From Christiangramia fulva (GTDB taxonomy: Bacteria > Bacteroidota > Bacteroidia > Flavobacteriales > Flavobacteriaceae), in NCBI RefSeq assembly GCF_003024155.1, contig NZ_CP028136.1, forward strand, positions 2,294,001 through 2,358,000: 64,000 nt of DNA, written 5' to 3'. The notes beneath the pieces are model-generated. The model did not search any database. It was given only the letters and a program-made list of their open reading frames with translations, and was not told the origin of the DNA. Below are positions 44,499 through 53,615 of this stretch, in pieces. Made by a program: the position numbers and the translations under genes. Numbering within the stretch: the first letter of the stretch is position 1; each line of letters starts with the position of its first letter.

Positions 44499-46412
44499 AT
44501 GAAAGATAGAAGTTCCGTAAATATTGGCCTGATCACGATTCTCTTCATTTTTATTACTTTCAGCCTTGGAGCGCAACGTCAAATGGAATTTCTCGACGGG
44601 GGTTTTATTGCCTTGCAGACTAATGAAGGTGTTTATCTTGGGTGGAGGATCCTTGGGGATGATTCGCAGGATATTCAATTCGCTCTTTATTCAGAAGAGG
44701 AACCGGGAGCAAAAGAACGCATAGTCAGGACCAGCCTGAACAATTTCATAGACAAAACAGGCAATTCCCGGGAACGCACCTATTATTTGGCGCAAATTCA
44801 ACAGGGCAAAGAAAAGATAGTGGACACTCTTTCATTTGTCCCTCCAGAGGCAGGAGAGCCTCTGAAAGATTATATTTCGATACCCTTGCAAATTCCAGAA
44901 GGTGGGACAATTGACGGCAAAGCCTTTACCTATTCGGCAAACGATGCCAGTGTGGGAGATCTCAATGGAGATGGACAATATGAGATCATTTTGAAATGGC
45001 AGCCAGACAATGCTAAAAATCCTCCGCAAACCGGCTTCACAGGCAATCAGATCCTGGATGCCTATACTCTGGAAGGAAAGATGCTATGGCGAATAGATCT
45101 TGGGAAGAATATTAGGTCGGGTGCAGCCTATACGACCTTCCTGGTCTATGATTTCGACGGGGACGCCAGGTCTGAAATTGTTTGTAAAACAGCAGACGGC
45201 ACCGTAGATGGTACCGGGAAAATTATTGGTGATCCCTCCAAAGACTGGCGAAATTATGATCAAAAAAGTCCGATGTATGGCAAAATTGCAAAGGGCCCCG
45301 AATACATAACGGTTTTTGACGGGTTGACCGGAAGAGCTATAGATACTGAAAAATATATTCCTAACCGTTTTCCTCTTAATGGCTGGGGTGGGATAGGCGG
45401 GAATGGCAGGAATGATAATACCGCCAGCCGCTCAGACCGTTTTTCCGCGGGGGTGGCCTATCTCGATGGGAAAAAACCCAGTGCAGTCATGGTAAGGGGG
45501 TGGTATGGGCGTACCGTGGTAGCTACGTGGGATTTCAACGGAAAGCACCTGCAGTCCAGATGGACCTTTGACTCTGAAAATGGAAAAAATCCCTATTCAG
45601 GAATGGCAAATCACGATTTGGCGGTAGCTGACGTAGACCACGATGGCAGGGATGAAATTTGTGTGGGAGCCATGACCCTCGACGATGATGGTTCCGGATT
45701 GTATGCCACGGGCCTTAGGCATGGAGATGCTATGCATTTAACCGATCTTGATCCTGACCGTCCCGGTCTGGAAGTTTTCGGAATCCATGAAAACGAAGGA
45801 AAGACAAAAGCTTTGGGAACTCCCGGAGTGGCAATTTTCGATGCTGAAACCGGAACAGTTCTCTGGTCTAAAGGCCCTGGAGTGGATGTAGGGCGTGGCT
45901 CTGCTGCAGACATAGACCCAAGGTATGTTGGATATGAAAACTGGGGAGGACCAGGAGGCCTAAGGGATGCCAAAGGAAACACTATTAGCCGGCAAGCCCC
46001 CTGCTCCAACAACTTTTTGATCTGGTGGGATGATGATCTTACTCGTGAACTTTTAGATAAGAACCGTATTGAAAAATGGGATTGGAAAAATAACAGATGT
46101 GTTCCACTGCTTATAGCTGAAGGCGTGAGTTCGAACAACGGCACCAAGGCCACCCCATGTCTGAGCGCCGATATTCTCGGGGATTGGAGGGAAGAGGTCA
46201 TCTGGCGTAGTGCCGACAATAAAAGCCTGCGCATTTATACCCCCACCACGCTCTCTCACCACCCGTTCTATACTCTTATGCATGATCCTCAATACCGCTT
46301 GAGTGTGGGCTGGCAAAATACCGCTTATAATATGCCTCCGCAGGTAGGATTCTATCTGGGGGCTGAAACCAAAGAATTTCCGAAACCGAAAATCGAAATA
46401 ATACACAAATGA
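44499..46412 (+). CDS. PL11 rhamnogalacturonan lyase
   Basis: 637 residues, signal ending at LGAQ just before RQMEFLDGGFIAL, the typical mature start of PL11. Eight-bladed propeller repeats carry calcium-loop motifs: VGDLNGDGQYEI, VYDFDGDARSEIV and VADVDHDGRDEI. Other hallmarks are KTADGTVDGTG, GWGGIGGNGRNDNTASRSDR, HGDAMHLTDLDPDRPG and ADILGDWREEV. PL11 cleaves the RG-I backbone between rhamnose and galacturonate by beta-elimination, endo or exo. It overlaps the next PL11 start by 4 bp. Export to the periplasm or outside is expected. Confidence 0.93.
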   Translation: MKDRSSVNIGLITILFIFITFSLGAQRQMEFLDGGFIALQTNEGVYLGWRILGDDSQDIQFALYSEEEPGAKERIVRTSLNNFIDKTGNSRERTYYLAQIQQGKEKIVDTLSFVPPEAGEPLKDYISIPLQIPEGGTIDGKAFTYSANDASVGDLNGDGQYEIILKWQPDNAKNPPQTGFTGNQILDAYTLEGKMLWRIDLGKNIRSGAAYTTFLVYDFDGDARSEIVCKTADGTVDGTGKIIGDPSKDWRNYDQKSPMYGKIAKGPEYITVFDGLTGRAIDTEKYIPNRFPLNGWGGIGGNGRNDNTASRSDRFSAGVAYLDGKKPSAVMVRGWYGRTVVATWDFNGKHLQSRWTFDSENGKNPYSGMANHDLAVADVDHDGRDEICVGAMTLDDDGSGLYATGLRHGDAMHLTDLDPDRPGLEVFGIHENEGKTKALGTPGVAIFDAETGTVLWSKGPGVDVGRGSAADIDPRYVGYENWGGPGGLRDAKGNTISRQAPCSNNFLIWWDDDLTRELLDKNRIEKWDWKNNRCVPLLIAEGVSSNNGTKATPCLSADILGDWREEVIWRSADNKSLRIYTPTTLSHHPFYTLMHDPQYRLSVGWQNTAYNMPPQVGFYLGAETKEFPKPKIEIIHK

Positions 46413-48298
46413 AGAAAATTATCATTGCCTTCCTTATGCTTTTTCTGAACCAGAATTATCTCATGGCCCAGCGTCAAATGGAGGACCTGGACAGGGGCCT
46501 GATTGCCATAAAAAAAGAAAACGGAGACGTCTTTGTTAGCTGGCGATTTTTCGCAACCGATCCTGACGGACTGACATTCAATATTTACCGAAAGCCATCC
46601 GACGGAACAGCTATTAAGCTGAATAAAAAGCCTCTTGACGGGGCCACGAATTTCACCGATTCTACGGCGGAAGCCTCTGTTGAAAACACCTGGTATGTGA
46701 CCAGTATTTCAGGCGGTAAGGAGATCAGGGAAAAAGGTGATTTTTCTATTCCTGCTAATTCCGAAGCAAAAGAATATATAAGCCTTCCTCTCAAAACCAT
46801 TGAAGGTTACCGGCCCAATGATGTTTCTGTTGGTGATCTGAACGGGGACGGGCAGTACGAGATTGTAGTGCATCAAACCGGCAGAGGGCATGACAATTCT
46901 CAAACAGGGCTAACCGATACTCCAATTCTTCAGGCTTATAAACTAGACGGAACTCTGCTCTGGCAGATCAATCTTGGAAAAAATATAAGGGAAGGAGCTC
47001 ATTACACTCAGTTTATGGTTTATGATCTCAATGGAGATGGAATTGCCGAGGTAGCCTGTAAAACTGCTGATGGAACCGTAGATGGGATTGGTCATATCAT
47101 AGGCGATAAAGATAAGGACTGGAGAGACCTGGATCAAAATTCCCGGACCTACGGTAAGGTCCTTAAAGGGCCTGAGTATTTCACGGTTTTTAGCGGAAAG
47201 ACAGGAGCAGCCCTGGCCACTACAGACTATTTGCCGCCCCGCGGAGATATTGGTGCCTGGGGAGGAAGAGGCGGTAACGGAGGAAATGATAATACCGGCA
47301 ACCGCGTTGACCGCTTTACGGCTTGTGTCGCCTATCTTGACGGGAAGCATCCCAGCGTGGTAATGGGGCGCGGTTACTACGGAAGAACAGTCTTGGCTGC
47401 CTGGGACTTTCGAAATGGAGAGCTTTCCTCCAGGTGGGTTTTTGACAGTAAGAATGGAGAAAATCCCTATTCGGGAATGGGAAATCACAACCTTTCTGTA
47501 GCCGATGTTGATAGCGACGGAAAGGACGAGATCATCTTTGGTTCCATGGTCGTTGATGATGATGGCTCTGGCTTGTACACCACCGGCTTCAGGCATGGAG
47601 ACGCCCTGCATGTGAGCGATCTGGATCCGGAAAGGCCCGGTCTGGAAGTATTTGGGATCCATGAAATAGAAAACGGCACCAAGGGCCCTGGGGTAGCTCT
47701 TTATGCTGCGGAAGATGGGAAAGTACTGTTCACCGCCTCCCATAACAGAGACGTGGGTCGCGGGGTGGCCGGCAATATAGATCCTGATCACAAGGGAGCT
47801 GAAATGTGGTGGTCGGGTTCACCGAATTTATATGATATTAAAGGAAACGTGATAGGACAAGCTCCCCGGGCAACGAATTTCCTTATCTGGTGGGATGGCG
47901 ATGCTACCAGGGAACTGCTGAACAGAAATTACATCGAAAAATATGGGAAAGGGCGCATTTTTACCGCTGAGGGAGCTTCTTCGAACAATGGCTCAAAAGC
48001 TACTCCTGCGTTGTCTGCCGATATACTTGGTGATTGGCGGGAAGAATTGATCCTGCGAAGTGACGATAATAAAGAATTACGAATCTATTCTACGACCATT
48101 CCTACCAATCTAAGACAATATACCTTTATGCAGGATCCCCAGTATCGCCTGAGTGTTGCCTGGCAAAATGTGGGATATAATCAACCTCCGCATACCAGCT
48201 TTTATTTTGGAACAGACATGCAATCTGTTCCAAAACCAGATATAGAGATCATTAAACAGCAGCAAAGCAACTCCCAAAATTCATCAAAAACTCAATAA
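46409..48298 (+). CDS. PL11 rhamnogalacturonan lyase, second copy
   Basis: 629 residues, signal ending at LMAQ followed by RQMEDLDRGLIAI. It shares all family hallmarks with the upstream paralogue: VGDLNGDGQYEIV, VYDLNGDGIAEVA, GWGG-type loop as GAWGGRGGNGGNDN, HGDALHVSDLDPERPG and ADILGDWREEL. The N-terminal domain differs more than the propeller. Pairs of PL11 in one operon often divide endo and exo work, as with YesW and YesX of Bacillus subtilis; which copy does which cannot be seen here. Its start overlaps the preceding stop by 4 bp. Confidence 0.93.
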   Translation: MKKIIIAFLMLFLNQNYLMAQRQMEDLDRGLIAIKKENGDVFVSWRFFATDPDGLTFNIYRKPSDGTAIKLNKKPLDGATNFTDSTAEASVENTWYVTSISGGKEIREKGDFSIPANSEAKEYISLPLKTIEGYRPNDVSVGDLNGDGQYEIVVHQTGRGHDNSQTGLTDTPILQAYKLDGTLLWQINLGKNIREGAHYTQFMVYDLNGDGIAEVACKTADGTVDGIGHIIGDKDKDWRDLDQNSRTYGKVLKGPEYFTVFSGKTGAALATTDYLPPRGDIGAWGGRGGNGGNDNTGNRVDRFTACVAYLDGKHPSVVMGRGYYGRTVLAAWDFRNGELSSRWVFDSKNGENPYSGMGNHNLSVADVDSDGKDEIIFGSMVVDDDGSGLYTTGFRHGDALHVSDLDPERPGLEVFGIHEIENGTKGPGVALYAAEDGKVLFTASHNRDVGRGVAGNIDPDHKGAEMWWSGSPNLYDIKGNVIGQAPRATNFLIWWDGDATRELLNRNYIEKYGKGRIFTAEGASSNNGSKATPALSADILGDWREELILRSDDNKELRIYSTTIPTNLRQYTFMQDPQYRLSVAWQNVGYNQPPHTSFYFGTDMQSVPKPDIEIIKQQQSNSQNSSKTQ

Positions 48299-48300
48299 TT

Positions 48301-48897
48301 ATGAATATGGAAAATTCAAATCTATTAAGCCTAAAAGATCATACTGCTAATCCTGCACCCTTGGGTTTGCTGGCTTTCGGAATGACAACAGTTTTGTTGA
48401 ACCTACACAATTCCGGTTTTTTTGAAATGAACGCCATGATCTTTGGAATGGGAATCTTCTACGGAGGACTGGCCCAGGTGATTGCCGGAATACTGGAGGC
48501 TAAAAAAGGAAATACTTTCGGCCTGACGGCCTTTACCTCCTATGGCTTCTTTTGGCTAAGCCTGGTAGGGCTTTTGGTGATGCCGAAGTTGGGGTGGGGA
48601 AGTGCCGCTTCCGAAAGTGCCATGGTTGCTTATTTGATTATGTGGGGAATCTTCACCTTTTTGCTGTTTTTTGGAACACTTAGAATGAGCAGAGCGTTAC
48701 AGTTCGTGTTCGCAACTCTGGCTTTGTTGTTCTTTCTGTTGGCTCTGGGGGACGCCACAGGTAACTCTGTGATCAAGACCTTCACTGGTTTTGAAGGTAT
48801 AATTTGCGGGGGTTCGGCGATCTATGCCGGAGCAGGAACCTTGTTGAACGAAGTGTACGGGAAAGATATCTTTCCCTTAGGAATAATAAAAAAATGA
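48301..48897 (+). CDS. satP: Acetate/succinate transporter of the GPR1/FUN34/SatP family
   Basis: 198 residues with six hydrophobic segments. The family signature NPAPLGLLAFGMTTVLLNLH occurs near residue 17, followed by GGLAQVIAGILEAKKGNTFG. It moves acetate (and sometimes succinate) with protons across the inner membrane. In an operon of RG lyases and GH28 next to several acetylesterases, it likely takes up acetate released from acetylated pectin. It starts 3 bp after the PL11 stop and overlaps the next start by 4 bp, so it is fully part of the operon. Confidence 0.9.
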   Translation: MNMENSNLLSLKDHTANPAPLGLLAFGMTTVLLNLHNSGFFEMNAMIFGMGIFYGGLAQVIAGILEAKKGNTFGLTAFTSYGFFWLSLVGLLVMPKLGWGSAASESAMVAYLIMWGIFTFLLFFGTLRMSRALQFVFATLALLFFLLALGDATGNSVIKTFTGFEGIICGGSAIYAGAGTLLNEVYGKDIFPLGIIKK

Positions 48898-50270
48898 TCA
48901 TTACAAGAAATCTGATCCTACTGCTATTCTGTTCTTTTTCCTTTTTCTCTTCGGAAAAAAGGCTGGGATCTCGGATGAAGCTCAGAAAAATAGAAGTGGA
49001 AGCACCTTTCGAAATGCCGGATATCACAGTGCCGGATTTCAGTGATTGCACCGAACTTGCAATTACCGATTTTGGAGCTGTAGAGGGGCAGAAAGAGAAG
49101 ACTTCTCAGGCTATCGCGGCAGCTATACAAAAGGCGAATCGTATGGGTGGCGCTACGGTGACTATTCCTGAAGGGCATTGGAACACCGGAAAGATACACC
49201 TTTTGAGCAATGTCAATCTCCATCTCGAAAAAGGAGCGGTGCTGGAATTCTCAGAAAATCCCGATGATTATTTGCCATCCGTTCAAACTACGTGGGAAGG
49301 AATGGAATGTTATAACTATTCCCCACTCATCTATGCTTTCGGCTGTAAGAATGTGGCTGTTACCGGCGAAGGAACATTGATAGCCAACATGGAAGTATGG
49401 AAGAAATGGTTTGCCCGCCCTAAAGCACACATGGAAAATTTGAAAAGACTTTACAACCTCTCTTCCTATTCAAAACCTGTAAAGGAAAGACAGATGGTGA
49501 ACGATTCAGCCCATTTCAGGCCACAGTTCATTCAGTTCAACCGGTGTGAGAACGTCCTGCTGCAAGACATCTCCATCCAACAAAGTCCTTTCTGGACCAT
49601 TCATCCTTTTATGTCTAAAAATATACTGATCAGCAATATAAGGGTGAAAGCACATGGGCATAACAATGATGGCATTGATCCTGAAATGAGTCAGAATGTA
49701 TTGATCGAGAACTGTGTTCTGGATCAGGGGGATGATGCAATTTCTATCAAATCTGGTAGAAATCAGGATGCATGGCGATTAAATACGCCTTCTAAGAACA
49801 TTGTTATTCGAAATTGCACTGTTAAAAACGGGCATCAGCTCGTGGCTTTGGGAAGTGAATTATCCGGAGGTATTGAAAATGTCCTCATAGAGAACTGCAG
49901 AGTGGTAGAGGGGGCCAAACTCAATCACCTTCTGTATATAAAGACCAATGAACGCAGGGGAGGCTTTGTCAGGAATATTTATGTAAACAATGTGGAGGCG
50001 GGGCGAATAGAAAGAGGAATACTTGGTGTAGAAACAGATGTACTCTATCAGTGGCGCAATTTAGTTCCTACCATTGAGAAAAAACTTACTCCCATCAATA
50101 ATTTGTGTTTAAGGAATATTCATGCCGGCAATGTCAAATTCCTCTCAAGCATTAAAGGGGCCGAAGAACTTCCTGTAGAAAATGTTATTCTTAAAAACGT
50201 CACTGCCGATACCATTAGGGGAGAAAGGTACATCCGCGAAAATGTGGAGAATTTCAACGTCGAAGATTAG
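48894..50270 (+). CDS. GH28 polygalacturonase-family protein
   Basis: 458 residues from the ATG at 48894, which overlaps the satP stop (ATGA). An in-frame ATG at 48804 would run into satP. It has an export signal (MIITRNLILLLFCSFSFFS). Active-site motifs: HGHNNDGIDPEMSQNVLIE, DQGDDAISIKSGRNQDAWRL, NGHQLVALGSELSGG and LYIKTNERRGG. The GDD pair and the HQ turn point to the exo-acting clade of GH28. It probably trims galacturonate from lyase products. The next GH2-like gene starts 20 bp later. Confidence 0.87.
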   Translation: MIITRNLILLLFCSFSFFSSEKRLGSRMKLRKIEVEAPFEMPDITVPDFSDCTELAITDFGAVEGQKEKTSQAIAAAIQKANRMGGATVTIPEGHWNTGKIHLLSNVNLHLEKGAVLEFSENPDDYLPSVQTTWEGMECYNYSPLIYAFGCKNVAVTGEGTLIANMEVWKKWFARPKAHMENLKRLYNLSSYSKPVKERQMVNDSAHFRPQFIQFNRCENVLLQDISIQQSPFWTIHPFMSKNILISNIRVKAHGHNNDGIDPEMSQNVLIENCVLDQGDDAISIKSGRNQDAWRLNTPSKNIVIRNCTVKNGHQLVALGSELSGGIENVLIENCRVVEGAKLNHLLYIKTNERRGGFVRNIYVNNVEAGRIERGILGVETDVLYQWRNLVPTIEKKLTPINNLCLRNIHAGNVKFLSSIKGAEELPVENVILKNVTADTIRGERYIRENVENFNVED

Positions 50271-50290
50271 CCCGTAGAGCGTAAAGTACA

Positions 50291-53179
50291 ATGATGAAAG
50301 AAATGAGAATAGTAGTTCTGATATTGTTGAGTTCCATTGGGTTTTCCTTACAGGCCCAGGTCAGAGATACGATCGATCTGGAAGGGCAATGGAAATTCCA
50401 AAAGGATGAGAAAGATCTGGGCGTTAATGAGAAATGGTATAACAAAACGTTGGATGGTGAAATTGAGCTTCCCGGTTCCATGAGAGTTCGGGGCAAAGGT
50501 GATCCTGTGACTTTAGAAACACAATGGACGGGAAGTATTTATGACAGTTCTTTTTACTTCAATCCCCGGTACAAAAAGTACAGACAGCCGGGCGATGTGA
50601 AATTTCCATTCTGGCTGACGCCGGAAAAGCAATACAAAGGAGCCGCATGGTATCAGAAAGAGGTGGTGATCCCGAAGACGTGGAAAAATAAACATATTAA
50701 GTTGTTCCTGGAAAGAGCGCATACCGAAACCATCCTCTGGATAGATTCAGTTAAAGTAGGTATGAGAAACAGCCTTGTTGCGCCACATCAATATGAGCTT
50801 GATTCTTTACTTTCTCCGGGAAAGCACCGCATCAGCCTCCGTATAGACAATCGGATTAAAAATATCAATGTAGGCCCCGATTCTCATAGTATTACCGATC
50901 ACACCCAGGGTAACTGGAATGGAATGATTGGAAAACTGAAGCTTACTGCAACTGCCCCCGTTTATATTTCAGGAGTGCAGGCTTATCCCGATCTAAATGC
51001 TAAAGAGGTGAATCTAAAGATAGCGCTGGCCTCTATGGAAGGCATTGGAGATGAAGGCAGGCTTGAAATTTGGGGAAGTAGTTTTAATTCAGAAAGAAAA
51101 GACAGTATCAAAAGGCAGAGCTATAGTTATGCTTACGAAGGCAAGGCTGATACACTGCATCTCAGTATCCCAATGGGAGATGATTTTTTAACCTGGGATG
51201 AATTTGACCCCGCTTTGTACCTATTAAAGTTAAAACTCCATTCGGCCACTTCTGAAGAAGATCAATACCAGGTTCAATTCGCCATGCGGGAATTTAAAAC
51301 CGATGGGAAAAATTTTACGATTAACGGTCGACCGGTTTTTCTGAGAGGAACCGTAGATAATGCGGTATTTCCACTCACAGGTTATCCTGATATGGATCTT
51401 GATTCCTGGCTTCGGATTTTCAGGATCATAAAGGCTCATGGATTAAACCATGTGCGCTATCATTCCTGGTGCCCTCCAGAAGCAGCCTTTAAGGCTGCAG
51501 ATTTGGAAGGCCTGTATCTTCAGCCTGAAGGTCCTAGCTGGGCAAACCACGGCACCGCTTTGGGAGTGGGCAGACCTGTAGATAAATACATTTACCAGGA
51601 GGCAAACAGAATGGCCCGGCAGTATGGGAATTACGCCTCCTTTTGTATGATGGCTTACGGAAATGAACCGCGCGGAAGGCAGGTGGAGTATCTCTCCAGC
51701 TTCAATGCCTACTGGAAGAAAAAGGATCCGCGAAGGATCTATACCGGTGCTTCTGTGGGGGGGAGCTGGCCCGTAATTCCAAATAATGAATATATGGTTA
51801 GAGGTGGTGCCCGAGATCTCAGGTGGAAAAATTCTGCTCCCCAGACTAAAGCCAACTTCGAAAGGGCAATAGCGAATTTTGATGTGCCCTTTGTCTCTCA
51901 TGAGATGGGACAGTATTGCGTGTTTCCTAACTTTAAAGAAATAACGAAATATAAAGGGGCTTATAAAGCTAAGAACTTTGAACTGTTTCGCGAAGATCTG
52001 AAAGATCATCATATGGCTTCACAGGCACACGATTTTTTTATGGCTTCCGGAAAACTGCAGGCGCTCTGTTATAAATATACCATTGAAAAGGCGCTACGCA
52101 CCCCCGATTATTCGGGTTTCCAATTACTTTCTCTGAACGACTATCCTGGGCAGGGAACTGCTTTGGTAGGAGTTCTGGATGCTTTTTGGGATCCAAAGCC
52201 CTACATAAATAAAGAAGACTTCAGGGAATTTTGTAACAGCACAGTTCCCCTGGCTGAAATTCCACACTTCGTCTTTACCACTACTGAAGAATTTACAGCC
52301 GTATTAGAAGTTTCGCACTATGGAAAACAAGCTCTTCAAAAGGACCTTTTTTGGGAAATAAAAGCAGAAGATGGGCAACTGATTAAAAAAGGGAGTTTTC
52401 CTCATTCCAGCCTTAGCTTTGGCTTGAATAAGATCGGCAGTATAGAAGCTGATTTGGATTCTGTTGTGACTCCGGGCAAATTCACTCTTTCGGTGAATGT
52501 TCAAGGGACTTCTTTCCATAATCATTGGAATTTCTGGGTTTTTCCAGCAAAAACGCCTGAGATTAGACCCGATTTTTACACCTGCACTTCCCTTAATGAA
52601 AAAGCAAAAGAAGTGCTGCGTGCAGGGGGAAAAGTGTTCCTCAATGCAGCGGGAAAGGTGGTGAAGGGAGAGGAAGTAAAACAGACATTTCTCCCGGTGT
52701 TCTGGAATACTTCATGGTTCCAGATGCGGCCTCCTCATACGCTCGGCATTCTGGTGAATCCGAGGCATCCAATATTCACCGAATTTCCCACCTCTTATCA
52801 CAGTGATCTCCAATGGTGGAGCATCGTAAATAATACGCAGGTGATGAATCTCGAAGATTTTCCTGAGAGCTTCAAACCCTTGATCCAGCCGATCGATACC
52901 TGGTTTATGAACAGACGGCTAGCCATGATATTTGAAGCTAAGGTTGGCAAAGGAAAGCTTTTGGTGTGCAGTGTTGATCTGCAGGATCCCGGTAAAGACG
53001 CGGCTGCACATCAGCTTTTTTACAGCCTCCGGAAGTATATGGAGTCAAAGGATTTTGACCCGAAGCAGGAAGTGGAACTAAGTGTAATCGAAGATATTTT
53101 CGAAAGTCCTTCGAAACAACAGTTCAATAATTATTCGAAAGAAGGTCCGGATGAGTTAAAACCAGACCAGAAAAAATAG
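50291..53179 (+). CDS. GH2-like glycosidase, divergent
   Basis: 962 residues with a signal ending at SLQAQ. An N-terminal GH2 sugar-binding domain (about 25-225; WQKFKD-type start DTIDLEGQWKFQKDEK, later AAWYQKEVVIPKTW) is followed by a barrel. The acid/base Glu is probably in SFCMMAYGNEPRGR and the nucleophile in FVSHEMGQYCVFPNFKE. The C-terminal 260 residues are beta-rich with ILVNPRHPIFTEFPT and GKGKLLVCSVDLQDP, a glutamine-amidotransferase-like/trimer-type fold, not the usual GH2 tail. Substrate is unknown; position after PL11 and GH28 suggests an RG-I or other pectic linkage. Confidence 0.7.
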   Translation: MMKEMRIVVLILLSSIGFSLQAQVRDTIDLEGQWKFQKDEKDLGVNEKWYNKTLDGEIELPGSMRVRGKGDPVTLETQWTGSIYDSSFYFNPRYKKYRQPGDVKFPFWLTPEKQYKGAAWYQKEVVIPKTWKNKHIKLFLERAHTETILWIDSVKVGMRNSLVAPHQYELDSLLSPGKHRISLRIDNRIKNINVGPDSHSITDHTQGNWNGMIGKLKLTATAPVYISGVQAYPDLNAKEVNLKIALASMEGIGDEGRLEIWGSSFNSERKDSIKRQSYSYAYEGKADTLHLSIPMGDDFLTWDEFDPALYLLKLKLHSATSEEDQYQVQFAMREFKTDGKNFTINGRPVFLRGTVDNAVFPLTGYPDMDLDSWLRIFRIIKAHGLNHVRYHSWCPPEAAFKAADLEGLYLQPEGPSWANHGTALGVGRPVDKYIYQEANRMARQYGNYASFCMMAYGNEPRGRQVEYLSSFNAYWKKKDPRRIYTGASVGGSWPVIPNNEYMVRGGARDLRWKNSAPQTKANFERAIANFDVPFVSHEMGQYCVFPNFKEITKYKGAYKAKNFELFREDLKDHHMASQAHDFFMASGKLQALCYKYTIEKALRTPDYSGFQLLSLNDYPGQGTALVGVLDAFWDPKPYINKEDFREFCNSTVPLAEIPHFVFTTTEEFTAVLEVSHYGKQALQKDLFWEIKAEDGQLIKKGSFPHSSLSFGLNKIGSIEADLDSVVTPGKFTLSVNVQGTSFHNHWNFWVFPAKTPEIRPDFYTCTSLNEKAKEVLRAGGKVFLNAAGKVVKGEEVKQTFLPVFWNTSWFQMRPPHTLGILVNPRHPIFTEFPTSYHSDLQWWSIVNNTQVMNLEDFPESFKPLIQPIDTWFMNRRLAMIFEAKVGKGKLLVCSVDLQDPGKDAAAHQLFYSLRKYMESKDFDPKQEVELSVIEDIFESPSKQQFNNYSKEGPDELKPDQKK

Positions 53180-53192
53180 AATTATAGAAATC

Positions 53193-53210
53193 TGAAGAAG
53201 GACGGGATGA
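53193..53210 (+). promoter_or_regulatory. Probable decayed copy of the activator box
   Basis: TGAAGAAGGACGGGATGA keeps the GGACGGGAT core seen at 8344. No -7 element stands at 19 bp; a T-rich run follows. It lies just upstream of a gene remnant, as expected for a promoter that lost its gene. Confidence 0.25.
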
Positions 53211-53330
53211 CTTAGAAAATTTGGTTATTTTTTTAGTTTACTTATCGCAAAGGCTTTTCGGCTTAAAAGAACAATATGGCACCAAAGCTAAATTCTGAAG
53301 AAAAGCCAAAAAATAATAAGGCTATATTAA

Positions 53331-53599
53331 CGTAAAGATACAGATGGCGAGAAATTTCATGGTGATACCGAAATTAGTGCAGATGCTGGAGATGTTTATT
53401 TGATCAACAAATATAAAGATAGGGATTCTCATTTAAGTTCGCCTTCGAACCTATCAATATACCTTCCGCACCTGGTCATCCAAACCGCTACGGGAGGGCA
53501 GAACGTCCCCAGCTATTATTTCAGAAAGGAAAGCCTACCTACCTTTTTACAGCATCGCAGGGAGGACGTTATGAAACCGCTTCGGACTTTATTTTTTAA
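53331..53599 (+). pseudogene. Remnant of a glycosidase-like gene, C-terminal end only
   Basis: Two overlapping frames join into a protein tail: KDTDGEKFHGDTEISADAG then, after a 1-base shift near 53415, FKFAFEPINIPSAPGHPNRY, GRAERPQLLFQKGKPTYLF and a natural stop at 53597-53599. The RAERPQ...GKPTYLF pattern is typical of the last blade of exported five-bladed propeller glycosidases. There is no start, and TAA precedes the first frame. The remaining part of this 436-bp gap (53180-53330) holds a possible signal-peptide scrap (LRKFGYFFSLLIA, from 53211) and a decayed promoter box. Confidence 0.6.
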
Positions 53600-53615
53600 A
53601 TTAACCTGATAGATT

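Noticed and set aside
45611..46234. Minus-strand reading frame opposite the first PL11
   Set aside because: Low-complexity Ser/Pro/Arg-rich translation typical of antisense frames; the plus strand encodes conserved PL11 motifs here.
46943..47791. Long minus-strand reading frame (282 codons) opposite the second PL11
   Set aside because: It lies entirely within a well-supported PL11 gene, has no recognisable domain and no start context; a shadow of biased codon use.
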